A DNA stretch of 64,000 nucleotides from Gremmenia infestans. Lineage: Eukaryota > Ascomycota > Leotiomycetes > Helotiales > Hamatocanthoscyphaceae. The stretch spans positions 930,001 through 994,000 of the forward strand of contig JAFEVB010000008.1 of assembly GCA_032629725.1 (NCBI GenBank). The letters run 5' to 3'. The notes below the pieces were generated by a model, which saw only the letters and a program-made list of their open reading frames with translations, searched no databases and was not told where the DNA came from. Within the stretch, counting starts at the first letter, position 1; every line of letters begins with the position of its first letter. The translations under genes were made by a program, and so were the position numbers. This document shows positions 18,917-33,500 of this stretch, in pieces.

Positions 18917-21900
18917 AATTCGAATTAATTCATTTCTTTATGTACTATCAATATGTATAGGATTCATCAGCAGAATGAGTTGAGCGATAGGACGATACAG
19001 TTTGGTGTACACGGCCTAGGTATGCATTGAAGAGGAAACATGAGTTGGGGTAAAAGACGGGGTGTTTCCTCGGGTTTTACCAAACGTTTGACATTCCACT
19101 TGAACATCCCGAATCTTCAATTGTCAACAATGTTTCTAATAGTCTGTCCGAAATGTATCAGATCATCACTCAACAACTCTAAGAAGATTTCTACTATAGT
19201 TGGGGATTGGATGAGGTCGGTTAGCTAGACATTATTGAAATGCGCTTTATGTTGAACCACATTTAGGCAATTCTCTACCATCTAAGCTTCTACAAGCGGA
19301 AGACTGACATCGCAAATAAGGCTGGATTTGTCTCGAGTGGGCGGTCACAGGCGTAATTACAGTCAGTAGAATTAGTGGAGTCTCACTATCCAATGTGAGG
19401 TTGGGGAGAGTTGACGCGGATGTTTTCAATTTTGATACGCATTTATGATGCGGTCAAAAACCAAGTAACCCAGGGGTATAAATTATAGGCTGGGGGAGCA
19501 TTCAAAGATGGTTAGGCCGGATCATATCAGGATGCAAGTGAGAAGATCTTGAGTTGGGAGATATACTTGCGATGGGATTGGAGTCAATCGCCTAAGCACA
19601 CTTGCACATGAGCGTGAGGTCGAGTTCCCTGATATCCCGACGTTTACATCCCACTCACTGATGCAACTGGAGGCCCCAAGTATCAACTCGATGATACAAA
19701 TGCTCAAAGTTTCCACTAGTCGTGAGTGAGCGAAGACTACAATTCGCCCTCTTCTTCCGCCAAGTCTTTGAGACTCGGAAACAATCTGCTTGCGAAGAGG
19801 AGTGAGTCTTCCGACTGCTAATGTCATAGGAAATACATGCTTTATTTATACAAGAAACATAGGAAAACACGGATATTTCATTTTTGAAATAAAGACACTC
19901 TCAAAGGGTTACTCTTGAATAATTGTTGGAGAAAAGACGAGGGCACACCTCCGCGGATCTAAGGAGTACTGAAGTGAGTATCCGACTACTTATTGAATAC
20001 TCTCAAAGCTCTACCTCGGTAATGTAAGTACATGGAGGCAGGAGCGAGCGACACAGGACCTCTTGGCCGGTCAGTTCTTCGCCCCTCCAAATACTCTCTC
20101 TTGCTAGACGGACTCTGTCGCACTTCAGATATAATGCGTGCATTTCTGTAGCGAACGTAAAATCGCACGCACCTTCATCGCATACTTTGCTTAAGTAGTG
20201 CGCGATTTGAACTGCTTATGATGAGGATGTTGCATTCTCAAGTGTCTAGTAAGTCAGAAACATGCATGTAAATAGAAGGAAAATAGACCACAAACTATAT
20301 GCTTATCCTCCAGCTGCAAGCCAATCGCATTTGTCCTGTTCTAGCAGCAAGCGTGAGAAGTGGTTCCTATGTGCATGTCCGGTCTCGTCGCACATTGCAT
20401 TCGCGCATTATTGCTGTCGCGTCCCTTCGCGCGTTTGATGGCAGATAGGAGTGAGAGTAGTTGAGGAGGAAGGTGCGAGGGATAACTTATAAAGTGCCCT
20501 GCTACAAGTAGGGAAGCGAGAAACTTTGGAAGTGTTTTAAACTTTGAGAAATAGGGGAGCCGCCGTACACTAAATGTGGACTTGAGCAAACCTCACTGAT
20601 CTACTGTCAGTACTGTATTGGCAGTCAAAGTTGAATTATTGTACCGTACCACAGTCTTCCCAGTGTCTTTGGTGTTTTCGCATGAACTACAGGACGCAAA
20701 TACCTCGTCGTGGATGCCGCCACTTGAGAGAAGTTAAGCCTTGAGGGCGTCCTCCCCATGTGCAACGTGCGCCCCATCCACGCATTTTGGCTCCATCAAG
20801 TCCAATATCTTCCTTTTTAGGCAGCGTCAATTTTGATGTCCCGCTTCTCCTGCTTCATTAAGACACTTTAAAGTTTGCTAGTCATAAACAGTCAATGTTT
20901 AAAGGATCACAAAGACGGATGCATACGGAGTAACACGGAAGTGGACAGAGGATATCTCCGTTCCAATTTCAAATTTTTGAAAAAGGAACAAATAAAAGGC
21001 AATTTCAAATTAACACGCAATTGCTTAGTTCAGTAGTTGATAGCTGAAGCAAACATTCAAGTCAAGGAATGATGCTATCGTCAGATCTAGATCCCAATAA
21101 CGCAATGCCGCTCCTATTGTCGCAGTATATTTCCCCCTTTGTCGGCTCGCGTGGTACTAACACCTAGTCCAAAATCTATAGGGGGCCGGGCCGACACCAA
21201 GAAATTTGACAACTGACTCGGACGAATCCCAGGGTCTGGACGCGATCTAGATTGTCCGACCGGCTCTTCGCGCGCGCTCCAAAGCTTATTTTTCAATAAA
21301 TTTACCTATCTGGAGTATGGAATTACTAAATTGTCTGGTTTGTCAGGGTACAGGTGGGGGTATGAATTACTAGTCCTCCAGCTAACTACCTAAGTGCTGG
21401 TAACGGGTCTGCCGAGAACAAGCACAAGCACACGACGCAAACTTAAAATTTCATTTACCAGCTGGCCGGGCGAGAATCACGGAAAAAGGCTAGCTAGTTG
21501 CAGGGATAGCGATTGGTTTGAGTCGAAAGCCTTGCGAGATGATGCGACTTCTTCTCGTCTCGTCGAGTCCTCGGAGGAAACCAACAGTATGGGGTTAGCT
21601 AGGACGGATTGTCGCCGACTCGTCATGGTGTTGTAGACCTGAATCGGGAACTGGCAAAACACCGGAGTCTTTGAAAAGCTCTAACCAGCTTGTGGAAATG
21701 GAATGGGTTGAAGGTGTAGCTGCATTTCAAGGAGTGTTGCAGGAGCTGTCAATATACTCGTGCCGGCAAGGGGCCCCACGCTGCCAAGGTCGCTACTCTC
21801 ATGACATTCAAGGGGTTTGTTGGAGTGAATATTTATTTGTGGGGAAGTGCTGTTGTAGGGCTGGTGTCATTGCGAAGTGGCATGCCAAATTCGCAATCAT

Positions 21901-24343
21901 CGTCTTCTGCCAGGCAAATGACACTTGACTAAGGATATCGACGTAGAAAGACGCTGGTGTATCTGCTGCATTCCAATTATTAGTCTTGGACTCATGTTCC
22001 TATCATTTGTTAGAAGTGACGGGTAGATTTATACGCTACTTGGAGAGCTTCGGTTAGAAAGTACCCCGATTTCGGCTTCACTTTGGGGTAATTCCCTTTG
22101 CGTTGGTACTGTATAGGGACCGCAAGTCTGTCCTATTGCAAGAAGACCTCGGGAGTTTCAAACGGCCAAGGTTGTGATGGAGTTGAACTGTGACTTTTTT
22201 CACAGCAGGTGCAGGAAAATTATGGGATCAAAATGCAAAGTAGAAGTGCATCATGGACAATTCAGCATTCTTTGAGCCAGCTTGCCAACTGTTCCGATGG
22301 TCCAAATTTAACTTCTCGTGGAATCCCGTCATCAACGTTCAGCTTTACTTCTGAGTATTAATGGCTGAAGTAGTTATATACCCGATGACTTGCCTTAGCG
22401 GGAAAACGAACAAATATATAATAGGCACATTTGGAATTCCGGAAAGTTGAAGCGGTAAGTGAGGAATTGTCATTCGTTGACACTGGATAATCGAATGATA
22501 GCCTCGCGGTTTCATGATCAAGTACGAACTTCTCATGAGTGATAGCTAAGTATAGCACATGCTACATTATTATCATCATATGATTGTCCAAAGTTACACA
22601 GCATTATGAAACAAGAGTAAGCAATGTTCTGTATGAAGTTGAGAGCCTGGAAATAAGCGATGGAAACAAAAATGAATGACTTGTTACTCTCCATTCAAGT
22701 TCTACTACTCAAGACCAATCCATATCAATGTGCGAGACAAAGATAGTGAACGTCGTAAAATTCTAAAGGCAATCCGATCGTCTTTGGTATTACCTTGGGA
22801 AGTTCTGATAAATATTCTGGGCAATAGAAATTAAAATGTCTTTTCAACACCTGAGCCTGATATACGAGTACTGAGCACCCGAATGTGTTTCTATAGACAG
22901 GATATTTTTGTAGATCACAGCTCGTAAAAGAACTTGATTTGTATACCGCTGCTATGTCTGGCAGAAAAGTCAAGTTTGTTTTTGAGCCCATGACGAATTC
23001 TTTGACTAAAGTCCACTTGTCTATCAAAGTCTCGAATCCGAGATTCCAATCTCATGGTACCGCACTACGGAAATGGTGTGGGGGAACTTCCTTTTCGCTT
23101 CGAATTGTTGCAGGGTGCCCTGGTAAGTTGGCGTATCGCTGGCGGGTTTAGCCATCGGCATCACCGCCACTGACTTGAAGTCAATGGCAATTCCACGGAT
23201 GAAGCTGAGATGCGTACAAAGTTGTAGTTGAGACTAAAGGACTTACATACTCGTCGGCATACGAAATAAGTATCGGGAAACGTGGTGTGTTCTCGCTGTT
23301 TTAGTGAAGAGTTTCATGATCACCTTGGAGGTTGCCCTTAGTCAACAGGTTCTATTCTTGGAGAAATGAAGGGTAGGGGGTTCCTCCGCGTGGCACATTT
23401 TATTCAGCATGTAAGACCAGAAAGAGCGCGGAGTTTGGCTGAATCTTATCTGAATCAAGGTTTGTGGATGCACTGACACATGGTTGACATGGATATGAAC
23501 CCCTCCCTGTCCACTATCCAGCTTGGTTGAACCCTGGCACATTTTGCGAGATTCAAAAGCCTGGGTACTCGGTGGGTGGCTAACAAATTGCCCTGCAACC
23601 CAAGATGCGGCTCTGGGACGGACAGGGCAGGTGTTCTGCATAGCTCATGTAAAGCTTCGGATCAGCGAAAGAGGAATTGCAGTCAGTGCTTCTTCCAGAA
23701 GCCTAATACTGACCATACATATCTGGTGATATCAAGCAACCCAAGTCGCTGGGGAAAAGGCTTGAGGCTCGATGAAAGTCTAGCCGGATTCCGAACATCG
23801 GGAGTACTTTAATGATCCTTCACGGATTCAGCAGAGCGTCTGGCCAGAGAAATTTTCTAGCACATGGGTTTCTCCCGTGCGAGCTAAGTCCTCTTTCTCG
23901 TACCTCCGTACATGTACTGCACAGCAGGACCATGAGTCCGTCTTGGTACTGGTGAACTGATAAGAACAGCGGTCTAGGTCAGAAACGCGGGGTGTGATGA
24001 CAAGGGACGTGGAAAGAATGTGGCCCGGTGGACGGAACAAGCATGGGCAAAATAAGGTTGCATGGGCTGAGAGGCGTTATAGCCTCGAGTTCCAAGACGC
24101 GGCTTGCTGGCTGGAGCTGGACTCAATTCAGTAGTCATCTAGTGTCAGATCTGTCTCTCGTACAGTGGCCATTCAGAGGCTTGCTTGCATGCATCTACAG
24201 TACTGCTACTGTGAGATTAGATTTCTACGGAGTATCGCGCCTAATAAATTGATATGGTCTGTTGACGCGCAACCTTCAAGGACTTGACTAAAGCCACGTT
24301 TCCCATGCGGGTATTCGTGATGGTTCAAACTTCGGGATGGGGT

Positions 24344-24369
24344 GGGATGAGATGGGATGAGATGGGATG
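24344..24369 (+). repeat. GATGGGATGA 10-bp tandem repeat
   Basis: About two and a half copies of a 10-bp unit in the gene-free region. It looks like a simple minisatellite. Confidence 0.8.
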
Positions 24370-27103
24370 CCTTATGAAGGTACACCTGTCATTATTACGC
24401 CCATCCCGACGCAAGTGCAACTCCTTGGTCAGAGCTTTACGGAGGTATACGCTGGAGGATGCATGTCAATAAAGTTCATCGCCATTTTGACAAGGGGCGA
24501 GGAGGATAATGGCCCGGTCTAGAACATACCTGACCCAGAACCCTGAGCCAGTCCGCAATGGGCGAAAATAAACGAATAGGAAGGTCAGAGATCGTGTAAT
24601 AATTACGCTTTACGTCTACTAATCGTAGTCGCTTGTAAAGTATCCTCGTACGGTGCACGGAATCCGAATAAATTTGTGCCCAGATTACGGGAGGCACCGA
24701 CAAAAAAAGAGGACCTTGGGATTATAGCAGATCCTAGTCAAGGACACCCAAGTAATAAGAATAAGCGCTCTTACTGTACGGTACTAAAACATCTCGTTAT
24801 TTGTCATTTTTATCCTTGTTTAGAGCCAGCTGAAATCATCGATATTTATGGAACAAGATGGTATCACAAGACTCTCATGCGGGCACCATGTAAAGATCTT
24901 GGCTGGACTTTCTTACTGGCAGAGTGCCTGAAAGCTAATTGGAACAGGTCTGCATCAGCATCACAAGAGCTTGCTGCTCTCGCCTGATCGTTGGCCTTCA
25001 AGTTTCAACGTGCTCCGACCCGCTATCTTGGTCATGGTTACTCAATACAGTATGCTATTTTTGAACGCGTGGAGTTTGAGTCAGCTTTGATATTTCAAAC
25101 TGGACACGAACAGTACAGAATAGCAGGTGATAAGTACTGTACTCGATCCATACTGTGAGTGTACAAATACTAATTGCATCAAGAGTACGTACTGCAGACT
25201 GCAATAATCCGTAGTAAGATCTTTATAATCGCGGGTCCATGACTCCAAGTGATTAAAGTAAGCTCGGCGACTAACCTGACGGGTACGCCAATCGCCTTTG
25301 AGCCCTTGACGATCCTTGGCCAATGCATATGGAATTCCCAACCCAAACTGTTGCAGCGCGCCCTAAGACTGAACTGGATGACACAGGCGCTCCATGCTTC
25401 GTTTACCGTACCACTCGATTCGCCCCCTGAAGAAAATCTCCATTATCCTTGGGCGTGTCTACTATGTCTAGCTGCTTTGGGTATCCGCCGTCTTGCTTTT
25501 GACAATTATTGCAAACTGAACCAAGTTCTGCAGGGACAGAAACACATCTTGCAGGCAAATCATCATCTCGTCTGAGACGTCTTTGAGTCTTGATAGGGCC
25601 CGCCAATCCCCAAATTCAGCCATCCCAGCGGCTTAAGCCAAGAAAAGCCTCTGGGCCAGCACTTGCAGAATGCACCTATGCAGAAAATGCCTGCTACTGT
25701 ACTCTACATGCCTGCACTGCAGTAGACCCAAGCTCGGAGACTGAGACAAGGGGACGGCCACACCATCACCCCGTGTACGGAGTACCTCCGTACTGTGTGT
25801 ACGACTGCGCAGGGGAGAAGGGGGGTCTTGCAGGAATAAGCAAAGAAATATCACTTCCAAAAGTGCCTCGAACAAGCGAAAGAAGGGTTTGAAGACGTTC
25901 CATCAAGCCATCATTCATGAGGATTACTCAAAAGAAAAACCAGGGAAATAGAAACGTTCTATACAAGCTCTCTACCAGCTTATTCACATTCCTTTGTCCA
26001 CTTTCCTTTGCTGCGTTGACGAGGCACGATGATTTCGCGAATAATTAATAGTCTGTCTCAATCAAGCCAGGCCGACATTGTTAATAATCCCCCTCCGTCC
26101 GACGTCCACTTTTTCTGCCAATTAATAAATTCTGCTCAGCATTCCCTCACCAGCCCGGCTTTTTAAGCGCGGGGCAAAGCGTAAAAGGAATTATATGTTT
26201 ACGTTCTCCTAAATGTCCCCCGATCATGATTGCCATGAGCGGAGTAAATATTGCCCGTCCTGTATAGCTCCAATAGACGACTTCTGTTCTCTGATCTATT
26301 GCGCATGTAGTTACCGCACCGGCACACTCCATCCACATGCACTACTGTTATATAGCATGAGCACAAGATCCAGTCCCATCCCGTCAAGATGCCAGCCATA
26401 GCGCCGCGCCCGCGATCCTGGGAGTCTGGGACAACTGCGATCAGAGCTACAATACTCCTAGTGCTGTACTACAGGGTCATACGCACATGGCAAGTAGGTG
26501 ATTAGTGCAACACGCAGCATTATTGTTAGTTAGGAGCGGTATATTATTCTGTTTTCATAGAGTATTCGTACATTACTAATGCCTAATGCCTTACGGACTA
26601 GTATCTCTCCCCCTGGTCCGTAGGTGCAATACGTACGAGTACGGAAGAGTAAACATGCTTCACGCTTCTCTTTCCAGCCCGCTAAAAGGATAGAACCCCT
26701 ATCCCTACCACGCGTGCTTCCCCCCCCCCTACACACCCCCAACTTCCCGCTTGGTAGCCAACACGATCCAGCCAAAGGTCCCCCCCGAACGCACAGGCCA
26801 TACCCAGACCCATAAGCTACATATATCGACAGACGCCTCCCCGGCCGCCATCCAGGTGATCGACGCTCCACATTCTTTGCCCAGGTTTGAACCTCGACGC
26901 CGACTAATAATCCAACTCTTTCGACAGTGCAGAAACATCGTCGACTTTTGCTGTTACGGGGTCTACCTAACACATATTTCCTGGAGCTGTCAGATATCCA
27001 GCTTCGTCCCATCAATCAACCGCGTTTGCCCGACCACTATTCTACCTATTCACACTCGCCGCCGTTGTAACAGCCATCGTGGACTTTTTCCTTATATTCT
27101 ATA

Positions 27104-28467
27104 ATGGAGAGCTTGACAGCTCGAAGGTCCGCGGCCTCCAATCTTCCCACGTTCCAACTGCCACCCCCGGACCATCTCGGAATGCACAAATACCCAGCAG
27201 CGTATGCACCGACAAGTTCAAATCAGTCAGCAGCTCCCGTGAGCAATGTTCTAACACCTCCGGCCTCGCTACCGAACGAAAACAGTCCGTTGTCAAGTCT
27301 GAATGGCGGGAGTTCAGGTAGTTCAGCTGCTAGTGTTCCTCCATATCAACAATCCATGGGATACTGGCCAACTCCACAGAATTCTTCATACACCTATAGT
27401 TCAGCACCTCCAATGCCAGCACCATATGCGCAGCAGCAACAGCAGCAGCAACAACAGCACAGCTATATGGGAGCGCGTCCCCTGTACTCACCATCCATGA
27501 ACTATCCAAATCGGGGTAACAATTCGCCCTCAACTGGAGAGGGACTTCCTCCCCCACCCTACGATATCAGTCTTCCCCCGTTTCCTACATCCATGGGTTC
27601 CTCGGGTGGACAACAGCAAAATCTCCCTACGCTTGCACCCCAGCACCAACAGTCACAGCACCATCAAATAAATCATAATACGCTTGTCAGCTCTCAACAG
27701 CCATCTTCACAAGCTCCCCACCAAGGGCCTCTTCACGCACCTGAAAACTATGGCGGAAGGCATCCACCAACGCCAACTTACTACACCCCCGCTTCAACAC
27801 CACAGCAATCCACGTTCCCTGCCTTTACCCAGCAATCTCCCACACAGCACTCTCCTAATTCATCATCCGCGCCTTCGAATAGAATATCACCAGTGTCCGC
27901 GCCACAGGGCTATCACTCCCGGCCATATAGTGGCTATAGTCTCCCTGCGATGGCCGGCCCAATAATGTCTAATGTCCACAGTCCTGGAAATCAGATGGCG
28001 CTCGTGGGGGGTATGAACATGCAATACCCACAACACCAACTCTCTGGGCCGATGTACGGGCACCATCCAGGAGCGCAACAGCAGCAGAATGACCGCCCCT
28101 TCAAATGTGATCAATGCCCCCAATCGTTCAACAGGAATCATGATCTGAAGCGCCACAAGCGAATTCACTTGGCAGTCAAGCCATTCCCTTGCGGACATTG
28201 TGAGAAGAGTTTTTCACGGAAGGATGCTTTGAAGGTTCGTTCTTTATCCGATTCTAATTTGCAGTAATTGGAGGCAGTTTTTTGTCTTTTTTTGAAGCAG
28301 GAAGCTGACTGAACGAACAGAGACATATTCTCGTGAAAGGTTGCGGGAAATCAAGCGATGATACATCGAACGCCAATGGCGGAAGCCAGTCGCCTATCGA
28401 CAAATCAGAGATGATGAGCGATTCAACCGAGGACAGTAGTCCGAAGATGCCAAAGAAAGAACTTTGA
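27104..28467 (+). CDS. Two-finger C2H2 transcription factor (MtfA-like)
   Basis: Two exons, 27104-28234 and 28321-28467; the 86-bp intron has a GTTCGT donor and an ACAG acceptor. Product 425 aa. Residues 1-325 are low complexity, rich in Pro, Ser and Gln, with a nine-Gln run near 110-120. Finger 1 has C335, C338, H351 and H355 (RPFKCDQCPQSFNRNHDLKR). Finger 2 has C363, C366 and H379, with C385 as likely last ligand (C2HC); the intron falls two codons before H379, so only the spliced form has both fingers. The tail is acidic and Ser-rich. By layout and length it resembles the Aspergillus developmental and secondary-metabolism regulator MtfA, from memory and without alignment. Nuclear DNA binding is expected; targets are unknown. 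The 8.7 kb free of genes upstream would fit complex regulation. Confidence 0.88.
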
Positions 28468-30521
28468 TTCTCATTCTCATTTCCTTAGAATTAGTTTAAT
28501 CCGTCACAGTACACGAAGCTGTAAACGTGGAAGGGACTTTGTTGCATACACTGGGGTTCGGCAACGGCGACGTGCATTACGGGCTGTAAAAATTTCCTCC
28601 AGAGTCGGATGTGCTCTATACTAGGCGTTGTGTGTGTTTGTGTTTTTCATATATGCGGTGCGGGGGATGGGTCATGCGAAACGAATGGTTTTGATACGCA
28701 GTCGTTAGAATTGTTGGAGTTGGGGGACGAATGGGACGAGTGAAAAGCCGACCACGATCGTTTGTTAATCTTTGTTTTTTCCGGCAGCATGGATGGGTTT
28801 GGTGGTGCGTTACGGTGTGGGTTGGAAGGAATTACCTCTCCGCAGTGGTGTATCTTCTGTGGTTTTACTGCTGCCTGCTGAGGTTGTTTTCTTGCATTTG
28901 CCAAGTGTTCTTGTCTAAGATATCCGATGGTCCAAGTCTAGAGGAAAGACGGATCAATCTGTTGTTGTACTAGTACTACCTAAACTCGATATGAATGATG
29001 AGCAAAGACTCGAAGATCAAAAGCCTATAATTGCAAGGGAGTCGCCTCTGCGTGAACTTACTACTACAACCTTGACATTACATTCTTGTCTTCCAATACT
29101 TCTCCGACCGTGTTTGAAGGAAACAAAGGTGATGAGATAGGAAACAACAGTGAGAAAGAGATTCAGAATCCAGAAGTGAAAATAAGCATCAGGAACCAAA
29201 AATCCCTGACGCCATCCAGCATAAACCTTCTCCACCAGTTCCGCCGATCTTCCTTTCTTCCACCACTACATAGTACCATGTAACATGAAGCGCCTGACCT
29301 GACCTCGCAAGTAGATCAGCATCGTGAGATAGTGAAACGGGGACCTACCCTGTCCTGCCCTGCCCTACTATACTATACTGTACCTTGGGAAGATCTAATC
29401 TGATCTACGTGCAGCAAGATTACCTACTTCGTATAGCAACGCAACATGGGTATAAAGGCATTTATTCAATTTACGTACTCTACAGTACTATAATATACTA
29501 TACTATACAGAGCCTATAAACACTAAATAAACGCATCGTAAAACTAACAGCAGTTCATGATATATCCAGTACTTACATACACAACTCGACTCACTCGCAA
29601 CCAGATAACCGGGGTCGTCAGTCCGTACCGAGAAAAACATCACACACGCCACACGCAAACCTAGCCGAGGCACGCACGGCCACTACAGTACAGTACAACA
29701 GAAACACACTTATGCACTTATCCTATAGCTGGGCTGGCTGGGCTGGCGTTTTGCGTTGCGTTGCGTTGCGTTGTGTTGTGTTGTGTTCGGGTACGGGCCT
29801 CGTGGCGTCCAGGGTTGTGGCACTGGACTATTACTGTATTGGGAGATCTAGAAGAGGAAACATGCTACGGAGAGTAGATGCCGTGATGACCGGACCGACT
29901 AGGTTTACGAGGGATAATACCGTACTGTACCGGCCCGTCGGGTACTGTACGCACAGGTGTTCGGTACCTGATTGCTGGAACGGACGTGGCGTGATGTATG
30001 TGGTATTTACTTCGTATAAACAAACGGTGCGATGTGATGCGATACCGAGTAAGGTAATTTGGAAGGGAATGCGAATGGGAATGGAATGGACTGGGATGTT
30101 GATGGTGAAGTTTGTGGTTTTACTTGTCTGTATTTTCATCGGGATGGATTTAACAAGCCACTGTACATTACAACCCAATATCGTGCCATACCTAAATACG
30201 GACGACCTGTTGGAACTCGACAGCTTTAATTCCATGTAATTTATCATTCTATGAGTCTAGTAGACTGTGCGTACAGGGCAACACCACCCAACCTATTGTT
30301 TCCTTTCCCCACCCCTAAAACCGTATCCTACTCTACCAAATACTCCATCAGGGGTGAATTTTTGTTCCTTTCGCTTCCCGCCCAACCCAAGTGAAGGCCT
30401 GTCTATACAGAAACGCTATAGAATGCTGCAAAGCCAACTGCTCGCACGCCTTGGAGCAAGGGACATCGCAGACACTCTGCAGATCGGCCTTGTATTATAA
30501 ATTACTGTACTGAGATCATAC
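28468..30521. other. Intergenic region with simple repeats
   Basis: About 2 kb between the convergent C2H2 and kinase genes. It contains TACTATAC-like repeats near 29367-29383, GGCTG and GCGTT tandem repeats (29728-29787) and several TACTGTAC words. Frames near 29.7-30.2 kb owe their length to the repeats and are not called. Confidence 0.4.
29728..29787 (+). repeat. GGCTG and GCGTT/GTGTT pentamer repeats
   Basis: Adjacent simple pentamer tracts: about four GGCTG-type units, then GCGTT units that shade into TGTGT units. Microsatellite in non-coding DNA. Confidence 0.75.
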
Positions 30522-33500
30522 TCAAATCGTGCTCAGCGTCTTAATCATCATCCTCTTCTTTCGCTCATCAGTGATGAGCATTCCACGAAGCTTCAACACG
30601 TTCTCTAGGGTTTCGACAACCTTGTGGAAACTGCTAGCGGCACCTTGTTCTTGAGTAAAGCGCGCGATGCTGAGGTGTGATCGCTTTCCATGCTCGATGA
30701 CTGTCATGACCTCTCCGGCAAAAGCAACTTCTTTCATATTGAGATCTGGACATCATTAATTGCTTGCCCATTGATGGCATCCGGCATTACTCACGGTTTG
30801 TAGCTCCCACCTTTCCAAACACAATATTCCTCTCCTTATCAACTTGGACATCTCTGATACCATACCGCCTCCAGTCTCGAAGAACTGTAGTGATATCACG
30901 TCGTGCTCTACGCCTGGAAACGGAAAAGCAAATAAACTTAGACGCTGGCTTCATATGGAAAAGCTTGGCAAGCCAATTCTGCTGTGGTTCAATCTGTCGT
31001 GCTCGTGGGTCATCAAAATTTGCATAACGGCTTGGGTATGACTGGCGTGACGCGTCTATTGTCGAATCCTGGAGACTTGAATCTTCTTCGAAGACATCGT
31101 AATCTAAGAATTTAGTTAATCTTATGGCACCGAGAAAGACACCTCCTAGACTTACTGCCAACTGTCATGTGCGGCGTCGAATTTCGCTTCTTGAAAAGTT
31201 TGCGCAAATTGAAACCTTTAGTCTTCGAAGATATCGGAAGGTTCGTGTCGAGATGCGGCGGGTGGGTGCCACTGCTAGAATATTGCGACTGCGATGTTTC
31301 AGCCCTGGCTGACGTCTTGTAGTCTTCCTCCGAGCCCTTCGAGCTGCGCTTGAACCAATTCGATGTCTTCCTGATAACGGTGCCAGAGCTAGTATCGTGG
31401 GTATACTGATCATCAATATCTGTGTCCTGAACAGCTCGTCCAAGGTCTGCTGGGGCATTGACCTTGGAGTCGGCACGATAGTTATGGCCTGATTCTAGGT
31501 GTCCACTCCTCAAAGCTGACGGACCTGCACTTCCCTTCTTCCGAATTGTGAGGGGTGCAGGGGCTTTGACGGGGCTTCTTTGGGATGGTGAGTTGACGAT
31601 ACGGATAGTCTCTCTCTCATAAGAGTGTGGTCGGGAGGATCGATCTTCGAGATATGTCTTGTATGCCGCTCTAGGCTCCGGGGCGGATGCTATGCGGCTG
31701 TTTTTAACCTGTACCTGTCGATGGTAACCAGGATTAGTCGAAGCCGAGGGGTCCCGTGGCGATCCATCTTCGCCACCGATTTCGTGTATTGAAGGCAACA
31801 GACAACCTGATGGAAGAAGTTTCTTCTCCACAGGAGGAGTGGATGACGTGCGACGATCGGGGTGATGGTCTTTTAATTCGGATGGCTGTATGAGACGATC
31901 GATATGTGACACCAGTCGGTCCAAATAGCCCGGCGAATCCTCTCCAGATGCTTTCCTAAGCTCAGCTTGCTTGCGTGCCTCCAGAAGCTCGGAATTGACA
32001 GAATTGGTCCTCGAAGGGGGGGCTGGAAGTGGCCGCGTATCAAGAGAAGAACGCCTTAACTTTCGATTGGCACCTGCTACCGACAATGAACTGGCTTTGA
32101 CCCTTTGCGGCTTATCTGAAGTTGATACCACAGTGGACCGGTTGAAAGCTTCATCGCAGTCTTTGGCTAAGCTGGTACTTAGTTGCCGCATATCCTCGGT
32201 CCAGATCTGACTCGAAGGAGCCGATTTTGCTGGAGGGTGATGAGCCACTGTCTCAGAAGCTGTGGATTCGGATTTTCGGGATCGAACGTAACGCGAAGAG
32301 GCCGACTTCTCGGCAATTGGACGCAGAGTATCACCCCCATCATCAGTCACTTCAGTATGATTACTATGCCTTTCGACTGTTGAAGTTTGCTTCGTGGTCG
32401 TAGATGCAATACTCTGACTGGTAACAGATGGTGACGCCTTTCGAAGACGTGAGAAGCTTACACCACGTCTATTCCCAATAGTCGCTCGTACGCGAGGGGC
32501 ACTGCTTCGACTTTTAGTAGAACTGGCTAAAGAACTTCGCGATGCATATGGTTTCGGTGGGAATATATTTCGCGGCCTTCCACGTTCCGGTCCACTGGTC
32601 ACGGAGGTTCGAGAACCAAGCTGCTGCCGAGTAGTGAATCTCTCCTCATCGTCGGCTTGGTCTGGGTTGCGATGGATAGTTATAGTTGCACGATCTGCAG
32701 GTCGAAGTGAGTCAACATGCTGAGGACGAGAAGCTTTGAAAGGATCATAACTCCTCTCGGTATCTGCAGTGTTACTGATAACCGTAAACCGAGAGGACTG
32801 GCGCGCATGGCTTTTCGATTTTGGCTGATGGAAGTGACACGTAGAGTAGGTCTTCGTTAAGGTTAGGGGCGCAACATGGTGGTAGTCACTTGCGGAAGAT
32901 ACCAGATCTGGTGTGTAGTTCTCCAACTGAACATCTCTATATCTCAAAAGAAGACTGTAAAAGAGCTTCTGGGGATTTGGACTATTAAGAAGTTAGCTTG
33001 GACTGTGCAGTAAAAGAGACCTGGCCATAGCCTCTTGGGTGATGTAAGGTGCAAGAAATGCTCACTCTTCACACAGAAGTGCATTCATTAGCTGCTGTTC
33101 GGATAGTGTGTGCCACAAAGACTTCAGATGGCGGAGTAGCTCCTTGTTTATATCACTTCTCCGAAGTACGGGGCGCCCGCAGTCCTCTACGTTGGGCGAC
33201 TGTGGAAAACGACCCCCACCTAGTGTGTCTAGGTAATCGTATTTCCGGAGAAGAGGATGTCTCCATATTTGGCTTAGATTAATCCTGTCTCTGGGGTTGA
33301 CTTGCAGCATTCTCCATATGAGACTAGCGGCGTCGTCGGTACACTCGGGAGCCCTCTCATATGAACCCTTTCTGATTTTGGAATACAATGGAGCTTTCCA
33401 ATCTTTGCCGATTACTTCGACATCGAAAGGCAATCTTCCAGAGAGTGAGGCGTAGAGAATGACCCCCATACTCCATATATCAACCTTCTCGCCACGGTAC

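Larger units (their letters stand above)
18401..27103. other. Long gene-free region of about 8.7 kb
   Basis: No frame in this stretch is long or shows a recognisable family on either strand, and I see no transposase, reverse transcriptase or long terminal repeat. It holds a G-rich repeat (18885-18916), a GATGGGATGA repeat (24344-24369), three copies of TACGGAGTA (20924, 24226, 25776) and several TACTGTAC words. The right-hand 1 kb is pyrimidine-rich and is probably the promoter and long 5' leader of the C2H2 regulator. It may contain non-coding RNA, distal regulatory DNA or decayed sequence. Confidence 0.5.

Noticed and set aside
22725..23027. 100-codon frame in the gene desert
   Set aside because: No family features, no splice context, low expected significance.
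18401..27103. Possible degraded transposon
   Set aside because: No terminal repeats, transposase or polymerase motifs were seen on reading; a repeat-library search would be decisive.
29712..30239. 175-codon frame in the repeat-rich intergenic region
   Set aside because: Starts in GCGTT repeats; composition and lack of motifs suggest chance.
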